A DNA stretch of 64,000 nt from Pelargonium x hortorum (GCA_036897525.1 JAYMTJ010000021.1:1-64000), one strand, 5' to 3'; positions 36,732-47,600 are shown, numbered from the stretch's first letter. Translations and numbers: made by a program. The notes: a model not told the origin generated them from the letters alone.

Positions 36732-38423
36732 GTAAAAGGGGGTCTTTTGTTAGAATCTTCACTGATCAAGGTGTTTTCAAATTAAGTTATTTAGGAGCAA
36801 GTCAAAAAAAGGCTTTCGTTTTCATTATCTGGGGCAACTTCTTTCTATTCTCATTTTTGTAGCTGTACATAGCTCTGAAAACTTCCGGCATTCCTTCTAA
36901 GTGAATAGTTGACAAAGGATCCATTACATACAATAACTTTTTGTACCAAACTGCACAAACTGCTATACCAACAATGTGTAAATAAAAAATCAAGTGTATA
37001 ACTAGCTACGCAGATATACAGCTATAAAAGCCGCGTACTTCAAAACAGGTATTCTTGTAGACTAAATCCTTATCAACACATCTAAATTGAACCAGCCCTG
37101 TATTTCGAGAGGTATATCTAGAGCTGTTACTCCATTCAAATTATTGCTTAACTTTTAAAAAGTAGGACAAACTTCCCAATTAGAAATAGAAAATAGGTTA
37201 GACTTAGCTATACCAGGAAATAGATTCTTTTGTAATTAGTTTTTTCTATAGCCAAAATGAAGTATTAAGAAATTAGTTGACATTCCCTTTTATGGAAGTT
37301 CTCCAGCTCACTTCGCGGTACCTTTTTACCACTTTAACACGTATTCCTGTTTCCTGGCTACAAAGCCTGTTATTTGCGAACTATATCTGGGGGTTTTGTT
37401 AGTACCATAAGCTCGCTGTGGCTTTCACTTTAAATGAATTTTGATATTCATTTTCTGTCGACCTTTTATCCTATATACAAAAGTCGGGATTTATAATTCA
37501 GTTTCCCTAATCTGGGTTGTTTTACTTAAGGTTGATAATTTGTATGCGGATTCCCGTCTCTAGTCTTGGACAAGGCTCTTAATAAACCAAACTCTAATAA
37601 GCAAGCCAGCACCTAGTCTACCTTCCTCGCTTACTTAAAAAAGGTAGTTTTTATAAGCGGCAGTATACAACCTAAGTAAGATATCCAGTTTCTTATTCCC
37701 CTTTAGGGAGTAGTAGTAGACTTGGTTCTTCCGAGCGGTTCTGATTTCTATCCGCTACACTATTTAAAGTAGGAAAGAAAAAGTTCATAGTATCTCCTAC
37801 ATAACTTGGCTAGTTAGCAGAGAAAGAGTCGTAAGGAAGCCGCGCCCCCTGCAGGAGAGCTTATGTTATTACAAGGAATCGACCGTAACTCCTAATTTAT
37901 TCTCTTTTTTTTCAAAAAACTTTCAATAGGGGCCGCGCTCAGACAAGCTTTTCTAATCTAATGACTATAAAGTAAAAAAAGGTAAGCAGCAAAAAAAACT
38001 AAGAAAATAAAAGAGGTACTCGAGTTGAACCATTGGCATGCTGATCAAACTAACTCTTGTTATAACCACTTAAAAGACTTCAAAACTGTCAATACTGACT
38101 TTACTACTACACTTACTAGATTCGAGGTTACTAGAACTAGATAAAAATGAGTATTCAGGATGGGCTAAATCTAGTCTTTATTCTATCTAAGTAATTCAAA
38201 GTGCCAACTCCATACTTCTTCCTCTGTATTCTACTCCACTCCTACCGATCCATAAGCAATCCCAGCAAATTTCTATTCAAGTAAGAAGGGCTTCAAACTA
38301 TAAGAATAAGAGAAACCCTGTTCAAGGATCCAAAGTAAACTAGGAGAACACACCCCTACTTCCACAAGGGACATAACGAGATGGGAGATCAAAGAAACAA
38401 GAAAACTGAGATCTTGGATCTAA
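36732..38423. other. non-coding with a G+C-rich speck
   Basis: No gene recognised. GC-rich words appear near 37839-37862 and 37931-37940, isolated within AT-rich sequence. Near 37735 the plus strand has CCGAGCGGTTCT, which is like a class II tRNA D-arm, with no tRNA around it. Confidence 0.45.
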
Positions 38424-38496
38424 TTGAGAACACGACTCGAACCTACAACATGTGCCTTAGGAGGAAGCGTGCTAACCGATTGAACTCAAATCTACT
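38424..38496 (-). pseudogene. tRNA-like remnant, anticodon region CCU-like
   Basis: Reading the minus strand, 72-73 bases have the layout of a tRNA. There is GAGTTCAATCGGTTAGCAC for the D-arm, CTTCCTCCTAAGG where the anticodon arm belongs (CTCCTAA would be an Arg CCU loop), and GTAGGTTCGAGTC for the T-arm. The anticodon stem, T-stem and acceptor stem do not pair properly. Its 3' end (TCGTGTTCTCA) resembles that of the remnant at 48941-49012, so the two may share history. Confidence 0.35.
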
Positions 38497-41400
38497 GGGT
38501 TTTTCAGAAGATATCCAGGTAAGCCCTTCTTCGAATTCGGGATTTAAGCTAAGTTCAGGAAACTCTTATTAAAGAACAGAAAAACACTCGAAAAGACACA
38601 CTTTGTTTCAACTTAAAAGGCAGTCGTTCACTTTTTTGTGTATGATTAAGGTCAAGTTCAAGTAGGGCTACTATTAGTAAAGAATTCCGTTTTCCGCATT
38701 TTCTTGTAAGTTTTGCTTTGTTAATGACTCCAATAGGGTTAGGGTTTCTGTGTATTGAAGGTTAATAATGAAGTCTTGCTTACGAATTCTGAATATAGGT
38801 ATAATCACTTTATAATTAAGCAATTAGCTTTTGAATCACGTAAATACAAATCCTTAAATGGGTCCCTCTTTTGTTCGTAGTCTGAATACTCCAGCATAGC
38901 TGTGGTCACCTAATAGGAAAAGTGAATACGATGCATTCTAATTTCATTTTTCTTTTTGCTGGTTAAATCCGAGCTCCCTTGTTCGGACACGTAAGGGTTC
39001 AATTCGAGTAAACCCTGTATCTAGTTTGTTGTCAAATTAATGAGATTTTTAGAAGTTGAGAATCACTTAGATAGAAAAGTTTTGATTAATAAGTGAATTA
39101 AAGCGTACCTATTCGTGTAGGATCAGATCCCTATTCTGAACTAGATTTTCAGTTTCTTATATTGCAATAACTGCTATTAAAGCAGTGTCATAACAATAGG
39201 TTCCATTCTAAAAGTTTCGTACAAACAAAATTCTTGCTAAGTAGCACTAGTGAATTCTCCAAGGGTAATTTAAGAATATGTACGCGTGGTATACTCGAAA
39301 AGATAGCTATTATGTTGAAATCTTTAGTTTAGCAGAAAATTGATGTCCTTGTCGGTGGAGCTCAAGAGTTGAAGAGGTATTTGGTGTTAAGTGTTGCAGA
39401 TGGAAGAGATGTCCAACCAAAGCTCTTAGTATTCCGCGGAGAGGATAGTCAATTCTTAAGAGTTTGGAGTTTATAAAGGTGTCAATACTTCCAGGTTGTA
39501 CTTAACTGGGTTTCTGTCTTTGTATAGCTAGCAAAGCGATCATCACCAGATTCTATAACTTTGAGTTTAGGGGTCACTCTCTGAATCATGATAATGTTTA
39601 CCCCGGCATTGACTCTAATAATTGTTGCACTTAATGGTTTTTGTAATGGACAGGACATGAGCTTAGCTCTGTTCGAATGGGATTGCCGGTAAAGAAGACT
39701 AAGAATTCTTCATTTTCAAAGTTCCGGATAACCTGATAAGAAGTAGAAGAACTGTAACTATAGGAATTGTAGCTTTTCCTTAGAGTGTTCAGGAAACTGT
39801 AGAGTCTATTCCAGAGTTGAGATTCCTAGGAGAAACCAGATACTTGTACTTGAACCTCTAAACTGTATTCTTGTCTTTCAAGAATAATGGAAGTTTGTTA
39901 GTACAGAAACTTCATTTTAATTGAAATTGCTACTAATCCCACTGCGTCCCATCTCAAAGCGTTCATTTTCATAACTTTTCGGACTTTTTGGTTGGTAAAT
40001 ATAAAGAAGTCCCGTGAATTCTTACCTACTTTCTTTTACTTGGGAGTAATACTTATAGAAGTCCTTAATTATGAATTATGAAAACGCTTTTCCTTTTGCA
40101 TGATGCTGTGTGTCTGAAGAGTTTCTGTAATAAAAAACTATAACAAGTGGGTCAACGTATTCATTATAAACTTCTCACACCAGTAATTTAAAAACTGAGT
40201 CATGTGTAATTTCAAGAGAAGTAGGTGGGATAACATTAGTAAAAGAAGCCTAATTCTTTTTAGGAGAGTCCCGTTTTACTTTACTAGCAAAGATTCCAGT
40301 AATTTGATAGCATTTAAAGCATAACTTTTTCCGAGGTCTTTAATATAGGAAAAATAAGCTCAATCGTTTTTCTATTTATAGTAGGGTTTACTTCTCAATA
40401 TACGTCGTTAGTCAAAGTCACTCTGTTTTTTACTTTCTAGTAAAGCTAACACTTATTTATTAAAGTATACTAGCCGCTACTTTTTTTTATAATATTATGA
40501 AAACCCTATAGAAATTAACAACAAAAAATAGAATTGAAACCTTTCGCCAAGAAAAAGCAGGAAAGCAAGGTATTCTTGGACATATAGAACAAATTCTTCT
40601 AAGAGCAATTCTTAAGGGAGTCCCTAATTGGATTCTTCTCTTCTGAAACTTCTACTTTTGAAAACCCCGGGAGTCAAAAGGGTACTTCTTACCCGTTTAG
40701 AAAAAGAGGGAGCTACCATAAAATAAGAACTACAGGGAACACTTGAAATGAAACATGAGTTATTATGAGACATATTGCATTCGAGATATAAAACAGCACC
40801 TTCTTTCAATATTTATGAATTCGATATCGATTACAGAAAACAGGTATAACAAATTTCATTAAACAAAGTAATCGGAAACAGCAACTTTGAGGTGAGGTAC
40901 TTCTCCTCTTACCGGGATCAATACAAACAGCTTCTACGAAAAAGACTTACTAATCCCAGAAATCTAAGAGATTTAAGAGACTTATCTGACTGACAAAAAA
41001 GGGTTCCCATAACCGGACTCTATTTTTAAGATTTCGAATTATCCGACTATACAATTTGGAAAAATCTCGGTAATCTTAGATGAGACTCTCCCTTTTTTTG
41101 AAATACACATATTTTTATAGTTTGACTTTCAAAACGCAGGAAAGCGTACTCATTATTTAGTCTATGAGTTCTGACCTTTTTTTATTTATACTAAGTTCTT
41201 CCTTCGCACGTTACCCTTATAAATTGAGAATATCTAACTATTCACAGTAGTCTATTTTGGATGGCTTGTATGGTAGTGTACAGTTCAAAGAGAGTTGCTA
41301 ATTTATTACCTCTTATTGGATTTCTTTTTATTGAAGGGAATACTAATACATTAACAGCAAAAAACTTGCTATGCTAATAGTTCTACATCTAGGATTTCCA

Positions 41401-42478
41401 CTCGACAATCCAGAATTATCTATTTTGAATAAGAGACGAAGTTCGACTCTAAGATAGTACATACAATTCTTAAGTATCTTTTTATCGGGGCCTCCCCGGA
41501 GTTTCTGTTTACAACAACTGTGATTATAGTTCTAGTCTTTTCCATTTAGGCGCCAATACAAGAAAATTGAAATAAGAATGATGGAATACTTACTTAATGA
41601 GAATTCTTCCAAGAGTTTCCGGTGAATATCAACACATTATCAGATATTCAGATTTTGTACCATAGCTGTGAACGGTAAATTCTTTGATGGTTAGACGAGC
41701 TTCTAACTTTTATACAACTCATATTTGGTAATAAAGTGAAAGTAAGGGTTCAAGCTGTGCTTTCTCCTAACTCCAATTCTATTGGTGCCTTCGCTTGCTC
41801 ATTTTGTTTGTTGGTATTATCAAACTTTTTTACAATTTAGTATACTCGCATCTTCTAAGGACCCCTTTTGGCATTTGTTAAACAAGGTCCTCAAATTCCA
41901 TTAGGGAATGACTGTCAGTACTTGTGTACAGTGTACTAGCTTTGTAAAGGGCTTTTTAAGAGTCTTTTTCAGGGCCTTGTTTTTTAGTCAGTTATTTCTC
42001 TGATTCATTTTTGAACCTTTTAATGAATGAATTTAGTAATGAGGCAAATTTCGATCGAGTTATAATTTAAGTTCTAGTACATACAATTTTGATAATTTTT
42101 CGTGATGAGATATATTAGTGATATAATCACTTAGATACAATTTATATACGAATAACCTATTTAGCCTTACATACACCTACTTACTCAGATATTTCATGAA
42201 CACAGCTATACTGGAACCTTTTCCGCCCCTTTTTCTCCTAATTTTAATTCAGATTTATCTGAGGTTTGAACCCATGTTTTTCGCTCTCAAATAAATGGTT
42301 TAATATTTGTTGACTGGGGAAACTCTTAAGTTGAGGATAAGCTCTATCTCCTCCCAGTGTCTAAAACTACCTATAGGGTGCTCCATTTGTGTAAAAGATT
42401 GTTATATTAAATAAAGAAAAAAATGAACGGGCTATTACCTTAATTATTAAGAATTTTATTTTCTTCATTTTTTGTAGA
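38497..42478. other. non-coding; G-richer plus strand in 38700-40000
   Basis: No gene recognised. Between about 38700 and 40000 the plus strand is G-richer than C, the opposite skew to 4300-9900. Minus-strand T-loop-like ATGGGTTCAAACC near 42265 is not supported by other tRNA arms. Confidence 0.45.
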
Positions 42479-42548
42479 GATCCGATCCATCGTTAGAACA
42501 CTTACCCTTAAGCGGGCGCTCGGAGGTTCAAGCCGAAAGGGCTCCTAG
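42479..42548 (+). pseudogene. tRNA-like remnant, lysine-type
   Basis: GTTAGAACACTTACCCTTAA followed by GCGGGCGCTCGGAGGTTCAA reads like the D-arm end, anticodon arm and T-arm of a tRNA with a CTT-type (Lys) anticodon. The anticodon loop is one base short and several stem pairs are lost. It lies about 430 bases upstream of nad3, in the same G+C-richer island, so it may be the decayed relic of a tRNA gene once transcribed with nad3. Confidence 0.38.
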
Positions 42549-42837
42549 TATATTCTAATGCGGAAGCCGGCCAAGAGTAACAACGAAAGCTATATGTTTG
42601 GATTGAAGGCCAAGGGTTTGCTGTTATAAAAGGGAGCGCCATTTGCTCATATGGAAAACAAACCACTTACGCTTGGCGGTAGATAAGGAAGATTTATAGG
42701 TATTCTTTATACAAAGAATTGATTATAAGTTATTTAGAGTAGAAAGGACTTTTTGAGTTAGTCCCGATATCTCACTAGTAGAGGTCTAAAACTTGTATGT
42801 CTAACTTTGTAAAGGAGTTTTTTCTGTTTAGCTGTTT
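42549..42837. other. spacer, G+C-richer, function unknown
   Basis: The spacer is richer in G+C than the background (for example GCGGAAGCCGGCCAAGAG near 42560 and CGCTTGGCGGTAGATAAGG near 42670). It resembles ordinary angiosperm mitochondrial spacer. I see no coding frame or group II intron domain in it. Confidence 0.4.
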
Positions 42838-42908
42838 TCCTCAAAAGCTCCGCGGTAGAACATTCAACTGTTAAGCGACCGCGCATAGGTTTGAAGTGCT
42901 GCCTCTCC
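42838..42908 (+). pseudogene. tRNA-Asn(GUU)-like pseudogene
   Basis: The stretch aligns without gaps to the common plant organellar tRNA-Asn(GUU) for about 56 bases, about 70% identical by my count. It begins with TCCTCA and keeps GCGGTAGAAC, the anticodon loop CTGTTAA and ATAGGTTTGAA. The D-stem has one broken pair, most of the anticodon stem no longer pairs, and the T-stem and acceptor 3' sides are lost. It ends about 70 bases before the nad3 start. I read it as a decayed trnN. Confidence 0.5.
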
Positions 42909-42975
42909 CATTTCTTTGATTAGGTATATAGATCTTGTGATGTGAGGGTTAAGGGAAGTGACTTCATTTGTGATG

Positions 42976-43328
42976 ATGTTAGAATTCTTGCCTATTTTAA
43001 TCTTTTTCTTGATTAGTCTTTTCTTTTCTTTGGTTTTATTGGGTCTTCCTTATTTTTTGTCTTCTAATAGCTCAACGTACCCGGAGAAGTTGTCGGCGTA
43101 CGAATGCGGATTCGATCCTTTTGGTGATGCAAGAAGTCGGTTCGATATAAGGTTTTACCTTGTTTCAATATTATTTCTAATTTTTGATTTGGAAGTAACA
43201 TTTTTCTTTCCTTGGGCGGTCTCGCTTAACAAGATAGATTTGTTCGGCTTTTGGTCTATGATGTTTTATTGATTTTGACTATCGGCTTTTTATATGAATG
43301 GAAAAGGGGTGCTTTGGATTGGGAATAA
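42976..43328 (+). CDS. nad3: NADH dehydrogenase subunit 3, frameshifted near its 3' end
   Basis: Membrane subunit of respiratory complex I in the inner mitochondrial membrane. From the ATG at 42976 ([11 protein letters not shown], aligned with the plant MSEFAPICIYL start) the frame encodes the conserved loop [20 protein letters not shown], then [18 protein letters not shown] and [12 protein letters not shown]. An upstream in-frame GTG at 42958 would add six residues, but the family alignment favours 42976. The frame meets a stop at 43270-43272 after 98 codons. The expected C-terminus [16 protein letters not shown] is intact in another frame, ending at TAA 43326-43328. The difference is one base in the T run 43264-43267. 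Allowing for it gives about 117 residues against the usual 118, with one residue (A after MM) absent. Residues normally made by C-to-U editing are already encoded. The N-terminal helix is unusually diverged. rps12, the usual partner, does not follow. Confidence 0.93.
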
Positions 43329-43435
43329 TGAATTAAGCGCAAAGAGTTCCGACTAAGGCGCATATAAGAAAATGACTGGAAGATGGTTTGGTTTACTGGG
43401 TGGTCTTAGTCTATCTTTTATCTAATTGGGAAAGA

Positions 43436-43470
43436 GAGCCGTATGCGCGGAAGACGTGCTCGTACGGTTC
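43436..43470 (+). ncRNA. group II intron domain V
   Basis: 35 bases starting GAGCCGTATG and ending CGTACGGTTC, the classic plant domain V ends. The outer helix pairs GAGCCGTA with TACGGTTC. The inner helix pairs GCGCG with CGTGC around a five-base GAAGA loop, where a four-base loop is commoner. This is the catalytic core element of the intron. Confidence 0.88.
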
Positions 43471-43531
43471 ATAGAAAGCTCTGAAAAGGTAGTAGTTTAT
43501 GTTTAAACCTCTCTTTTTGATGATTCTATAT
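43471..43531 (+). ncRNA. group II intron domain VI and 3' splice site
   Basis: The basal stem pairs ATAGAA (43471-43476) with TTCTAT (43524-43529). The A at about 43523 sits where the branch-point adenosine is expected. The intron ends in AT at 43531, in keeping with the usual AY end, and the next codon is TCG, the Ser that begins exon 2. Confidence 0.75.
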
Positions 43532-44122
43532 TCGAAATACGCATTTTTAGGAGCATTACGATCCGCAGCTCAAATGGTTTCTTATGAGGTTTCGATTGGA
43601 CTGATTCTTATTACTGTACTCATTTGTGTGGGTTCTTGTAATTTGAGTGAGATTGTGATGGCGCAAAAACAGATATGGTTCGGAATTCCCCTGTTCCCCG
43701 TATTGGTTATGTTCTTTATTTCTTGTCTAGCAGAAACGAATCGAGCGCCTTTCGATCTTCCAGAAGCTGAAGCAGAGTTAGTTGCAGGATATAATGTTGA
43801 ATACTCCTCAATGGGATTTGCTCTCTTTTTCTTAGGAGAGTACGCAAATATGATACTAATGAGTGGGCTTTGTACCTTGCTCTTTCTAGGAGGTTGGCTA
43901 CCTATCCTAGATCTTCCCTTTTTGAATGCGATACCTGGTTCTCTTTGGTTTAGCTTAAAGGTTATTCTCTTCCTCTTTCTTTATATCTGGGTGCGCTCAG
44001 CCTTTCCCCGTTACCGTTATGATCAATTAATGGGCCTTGGATGGAAGGTCTTTCTGCCTCTATCATTAGCTCGGGTGGTAGCTGTCTCGGGACTTCTAGT
44101 GACCTTTCAATGGCTTCCTTAG
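43532..44122 (+). CDS. nad1: NADH dehydrogenase subunit 1, exons 2 to 5 fused (no cis introns)
   Basis: Core membrane subunit of complex I that helps form the quinone site. It encodes 196 residues plus a TAG stop, from [20 protein letters not shown] to LLVTFQWLP, matching residues 130-325 of plant NAD1. Conserved [21 protein letters not shown] (a quinone-loop signature) and [17 protein letters not shown] are present. The length, 591 bases, equals the summed lengths I recall for angiosperm exons 2 (82), 3 (192), 4 (59) and 5 (258). The introns normally found at about 43613/43614, 43805/43806 and 43864/43865 are therefore absent, including the matR-bearing one. Common edited positions are already T ([24 protein letters not shown]). 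An ATG at 43499 lies in the intron and is not the start. Translation needs trans-splicing to exon 1, which is outside the window. Confidence 0.96.
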   Translation, partial: SKYAFLGALRSAAQMVSYEVSIGLILITVLICVGSCNLSEIVMAQKQIWFGIPLFPVLVMFFISCLAETNRAPFDLPEAEAELVAGYNVEYSSMGFALFFLGEYANMILMSGLCTLLFLGGWLPILDLPFLNAIPGSLWFSLKVILFLFLYIWVRSAFPRYRYDQLMGLGWKVFLPLSLARVVAVSGLLVTFQWLP

Positions 44123-44650
44123 GTTTCTTGGCGCAGTGAATTGAAGACTGAAAAGCTAGACCCCGAAAATGCCCCTAGGTTTTCTGTGCTAACTTGGGAT
44201 AAAGTTGGGGAATCAAGAAGATAAAGAATTTTTGTTGATACCTGGTATAGGGTGATAGAAGCGTAAAAGAGAATATCGTGCATAAAAGCGCTAGATGGTT
44301 TTTGCCCTGTCTGTTATTCATAAGGGAGAGGGCTGTCACCTTATGCGCTCAGCGTCAACTAAGGCAATCTTTCTCTTGAACACCATCATCAAAGAACCTA
44401 AGAAAGACCACTAGCTGTTTTGACATTTCAGCTTGGTAGCCCTTCTTGCTTGACTTCTTCTTCCTTGGCTTTGACTTCACTTTCTCTTTTTTGCCGAGGC
44501 CGCTCGTGGTTATTGGATCTTCGAGGAAAATCCCCATATCTTAAGATGACCTCTTAGATATTAGAGATTCAGAACTCCGAGCACCGTTCTTTGGGCAGGA
44601 GCAGCTACGGATTTTTTAGAAAGTGAGAGCTAGACCTTGTCAAAGAAAAG
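44123..44650. other. nad1 3' flank, G+C-richer spacer
   Basis: This stretch keeps the base composition of the gene island and probably includes the nad1 3' untranslated region. A 60-codon minus-strand frame (44355-44537, ATG start, lysine-rich GLGKKEKVKSKPRKKKSSKK) lies within it. I cannot match it to any mitochondrial gene and do not call it one. Composition drops back to the AT-rich background after about 44650. Confidence 0.5.
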
Positions 44651-47600
44651 CAAGTTCTTTATAATAATCTCTTGTCCAAGACACTCCTTCAAACCAAAAA
44701 ACTGTATCCATTTAAAAAGAAATTGACTTAGTAATCTAGTGGTGCTGTGAGCTTTTGCCGAGTCACCTTTATCCTCCTGTTATTTTGTAGTGAAATTCCT
44801 ATGCTAAAAACAACTTAGACTATGCATGATAGAAGTTCTAATTCCATTGTCCTAGATAGTTTTCAGTGTTGCCGGATAGACTCTCTTTATTCTTATTTGT
44901 AACTTACCAGCTTTAAAAAAGTTAAGGTATTCCTGTTACTAGTATTGTTTTCTCGGGTTTTTGGTTTTCTTTTCCTAGGAGAAACCGCTATTTTTGGAAA
45001 AAGGCTTTCAGCACCCTAGTTGGGGAAAGCGTTATAGCAAAGACTTTGTAGAAAAACTCGCTTAAGAAAAAAGAGTAATCCTTTGATTTGCAGTCAAAAT
45101 AATTGAATCGTAGTTTGCTTATGTTGAAAGTACTACTTTGGTCTGGGTAAATCAATAAACTTCCCTCTTATAAGGAACCTTGAGTATTCATGTACAAAAA
45201 GAAGTAAATAAGCAATTAGAAGTGAGTTACTCTCGGTTTGGGCATACGTCAACTTAAGACTTTCAGTAAAGCGTAGTTATAGAGATCGGTAAATAAAAAG
45301 ATTCCTGGTACCTTGCTTGCAAAGATTACAAAAAGGGATAGGAGCCTCTTCTACTAAGGTCTTGAATTCCCGGGTACTTAGTGAGACTTATCTTTCAATT
45401 ACTATTTAACTTACAATATGCTCGTATATAAAAAGGGTAGTATTCCTTTTCTTATTTCATATAATCAAATAATATTTCATCTTTTCGACGATAGACTTTT
45501 TAGTCAACGGGGAAGGAGAGGCTAGAGCGTGCAGCAATAGGTATGCATTAATAAGGGTTCGAAAACCCCTTAGATACAAGGGGCACTAGAGGATAGGTCA
45601 TCTATATTAGCCAATACCTGTTTTCCCAAAGGTCTTAATTGTGCTTCGTAGTCAAGGCAAGAGGGGTGCTCCTTAATTCAGTATTCTGGGATTTTCTCTT
45701 TTTAGGGAAACAGTCTAGCGACTCCTTATTTTTATACTCTGAAGTATAGTAGGCTGCTATATAAGTCTCGTCTTGTGCTCAAGATCTCATCAAGTAGCTC
45801 TTATAAGGTTGATCAAGGCATGGGTTCCAATCCTGAAGGGCTTTCGGTCAAATTATTAGGATACTCTAGTAAGGGTTCTGTTTTATCAAGGTGAGGTCTT
45901 GTGCGGGTCAATTTACTACTTTGACTTTGTATGGATATTTCAGATTTAGGTACTTAAAAAGCTAGATTATAGAGTTATATATAGGTTTTTCGGGATAAAA
46001 AAGAGGTTCTAGTAGGCCTAAATCCTGTAAACTATAAAAGAGTCCTTGTGTTCTGCTTCTTATTTTTTCTACTTCTATCTATATATTATATCCATCCTAA
46101 GCAAACCGAAGCGAAAGTGAGATTTTATATCCTCGGTTTCTCCCTAATAACTAGGATTCTACTTATTTGTTTGTAATTTACTAGAAATTTTCAGAAGATG
46201 ATTTCCCTCATCTAAGACATGCTATGTCAATCTATCTATTGAACTCAAAGGGACCCTTTCCTAATTTACAGCGAATTACTCAATTCGAATCTTCAACAAG
46301 CAGGATACCTATAGTCATTTAGAGATATTTTGTCGACTTAGTACCTTGAGTCCAGGACAGTTTAGAATTTCAATATTCATTTTGACTCAACAGTCTTTTT
46401 TATTTATGTTTGAACGAATATATGGTAAAACTTACACTGCAAGGCCTACAAGACTCAGTATAGCTCCTGCCCAATTGTAAGAAAGAGGGAAACAAACTCT
46501 CATAGCACTTTCTCTACTTAAGAATGTCCTTTCCCCTAAAGCCTAGAAAGAGAGAATCCATTGAGCTTGATCAATTTCCTTTCGGATGGCTGGGACGCGG
46601 AAAACTACTCCTAAGGCTAGAGTGAGGCACCAACAAGGTTACTAAGATATAGTAGGGATCCGCAAGTGAAAAGGACCTAGTAAAGTAAAAAACTCTTGAT
46701 ATGTTACTAGTACTAGACAGGAAGCTCTCTTTAAAGTGTAAAGATATTTTGAATGAAACTAGGGCATACATAAATAGCTGCTAATTTTGAATTATTTACT
46801 CCTTAGGAGTCCTGTGTTTATAGAACTGCAACGTAAAGCCGAGCATTCACAACTTTTACAACTGGATTTTCCTTTCTTTTCACCCACTCTGATCTCGAAT
46901 ATATAGACTGACTTCTATTGGAGGGAATCTACAAGGAGCACTTGCTTATCCTAGAAAGGGCATATCACTACGAAAAAGAGTAAGCGCCCGCATCCCTTAA
47001 CAGAGACCTCCCGCTAAAAATAAGAAAGAGTCCTTTTCGTTGGAAGATATCTTTAACGTAGAATTCTAGAAAGGAAAAAAAGGAAAAGTAGAACTACTAA
47101 TCATTGGTATTTAGCCCTTGTTTTGTGGTATATCAAATTATTTTGAAAGAGGATTATCTACCAGAAAGACTAGTTATTTACTTTGTGGGTCCGTGCAAAG
47201 GAGGGTCTCACAAGCATCTAAAATCACATCAATTTTATTTGCAGCGGGACCTTTTAGCAATCCATCTATGTATAAGACATTCAGTTAATAGTGTCATCTT
47301 TCTATTACTTACTTACCTTTTGTGACTTAATATAGTTATAGCTAGGAATTTATATAGAAAATTCTTTCAAGTAAGAGAGATCTAGTACTGTTTTAACTAA
47401 TAGAGCTCCGGAATAAGTTTGACCCTTTTAATAGCTCAAGCTTCATTTGTAAGGCGCGTTTAACTTAGCTGTAAGAGTGCCTTTTGAATAAACTGGAGTC
47501 CGGAAAGATCTACTAAAAGAGCAGTCTAACTTGGTTTAGTATTGGCCTTAACGAAATAGAATCTGCAATCAATTGTCTAAAACTGGGATTTCTAAAGATC

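Larger units (their letters stand above)
43331..43531 (+). ncRNA. 3' half of trans-spliced group II intron 1 of nad1
   Basis: The sequence just before the nad1 exons has the end of a group II intron. Domain V lies at 43436-43470 and domain VI at 43471-43531, with the exon starting at 43532. In angiosperms nad1 exon 1 is encoded elsewhere and joined in trans, and this half-intron supplies the acceptor side. The part before domain V (about 105 bases after nad3) would be the domain IV remnant and is unusually short, because nad3 ends only 2 bases before this interval. nad3 and this half-intron are probably on one transcript (inference). Confidence 0.8.

Noticed and set aside
42958-42975. GTG at 42958 as the nad3 start.
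   Set aside because: The family alignment begins at the ATG at 42976 (MLEF against MSEF), and two ATGs lie downstream of the GTG.
43499-43531. ATG at 43499 as the start of a 207-codon protein.
   Set aside because: The first 11 codons are domain VI of the group II intron; homology to NAD1 starts exactly at the exon 2 serine (43532).
44355-44537. Lysine-rich 60-codon minus-strand frame downstream of nad1.
   Set aside because: No family match; it lies in the probable nad1 3' flank and is short.
45078-45100. tRNA-Cys(GCA) on the minus strand.
   Set aside because: Only the anticodon arm is perfect; no T-arm or acceptor stem can be drawn around it.
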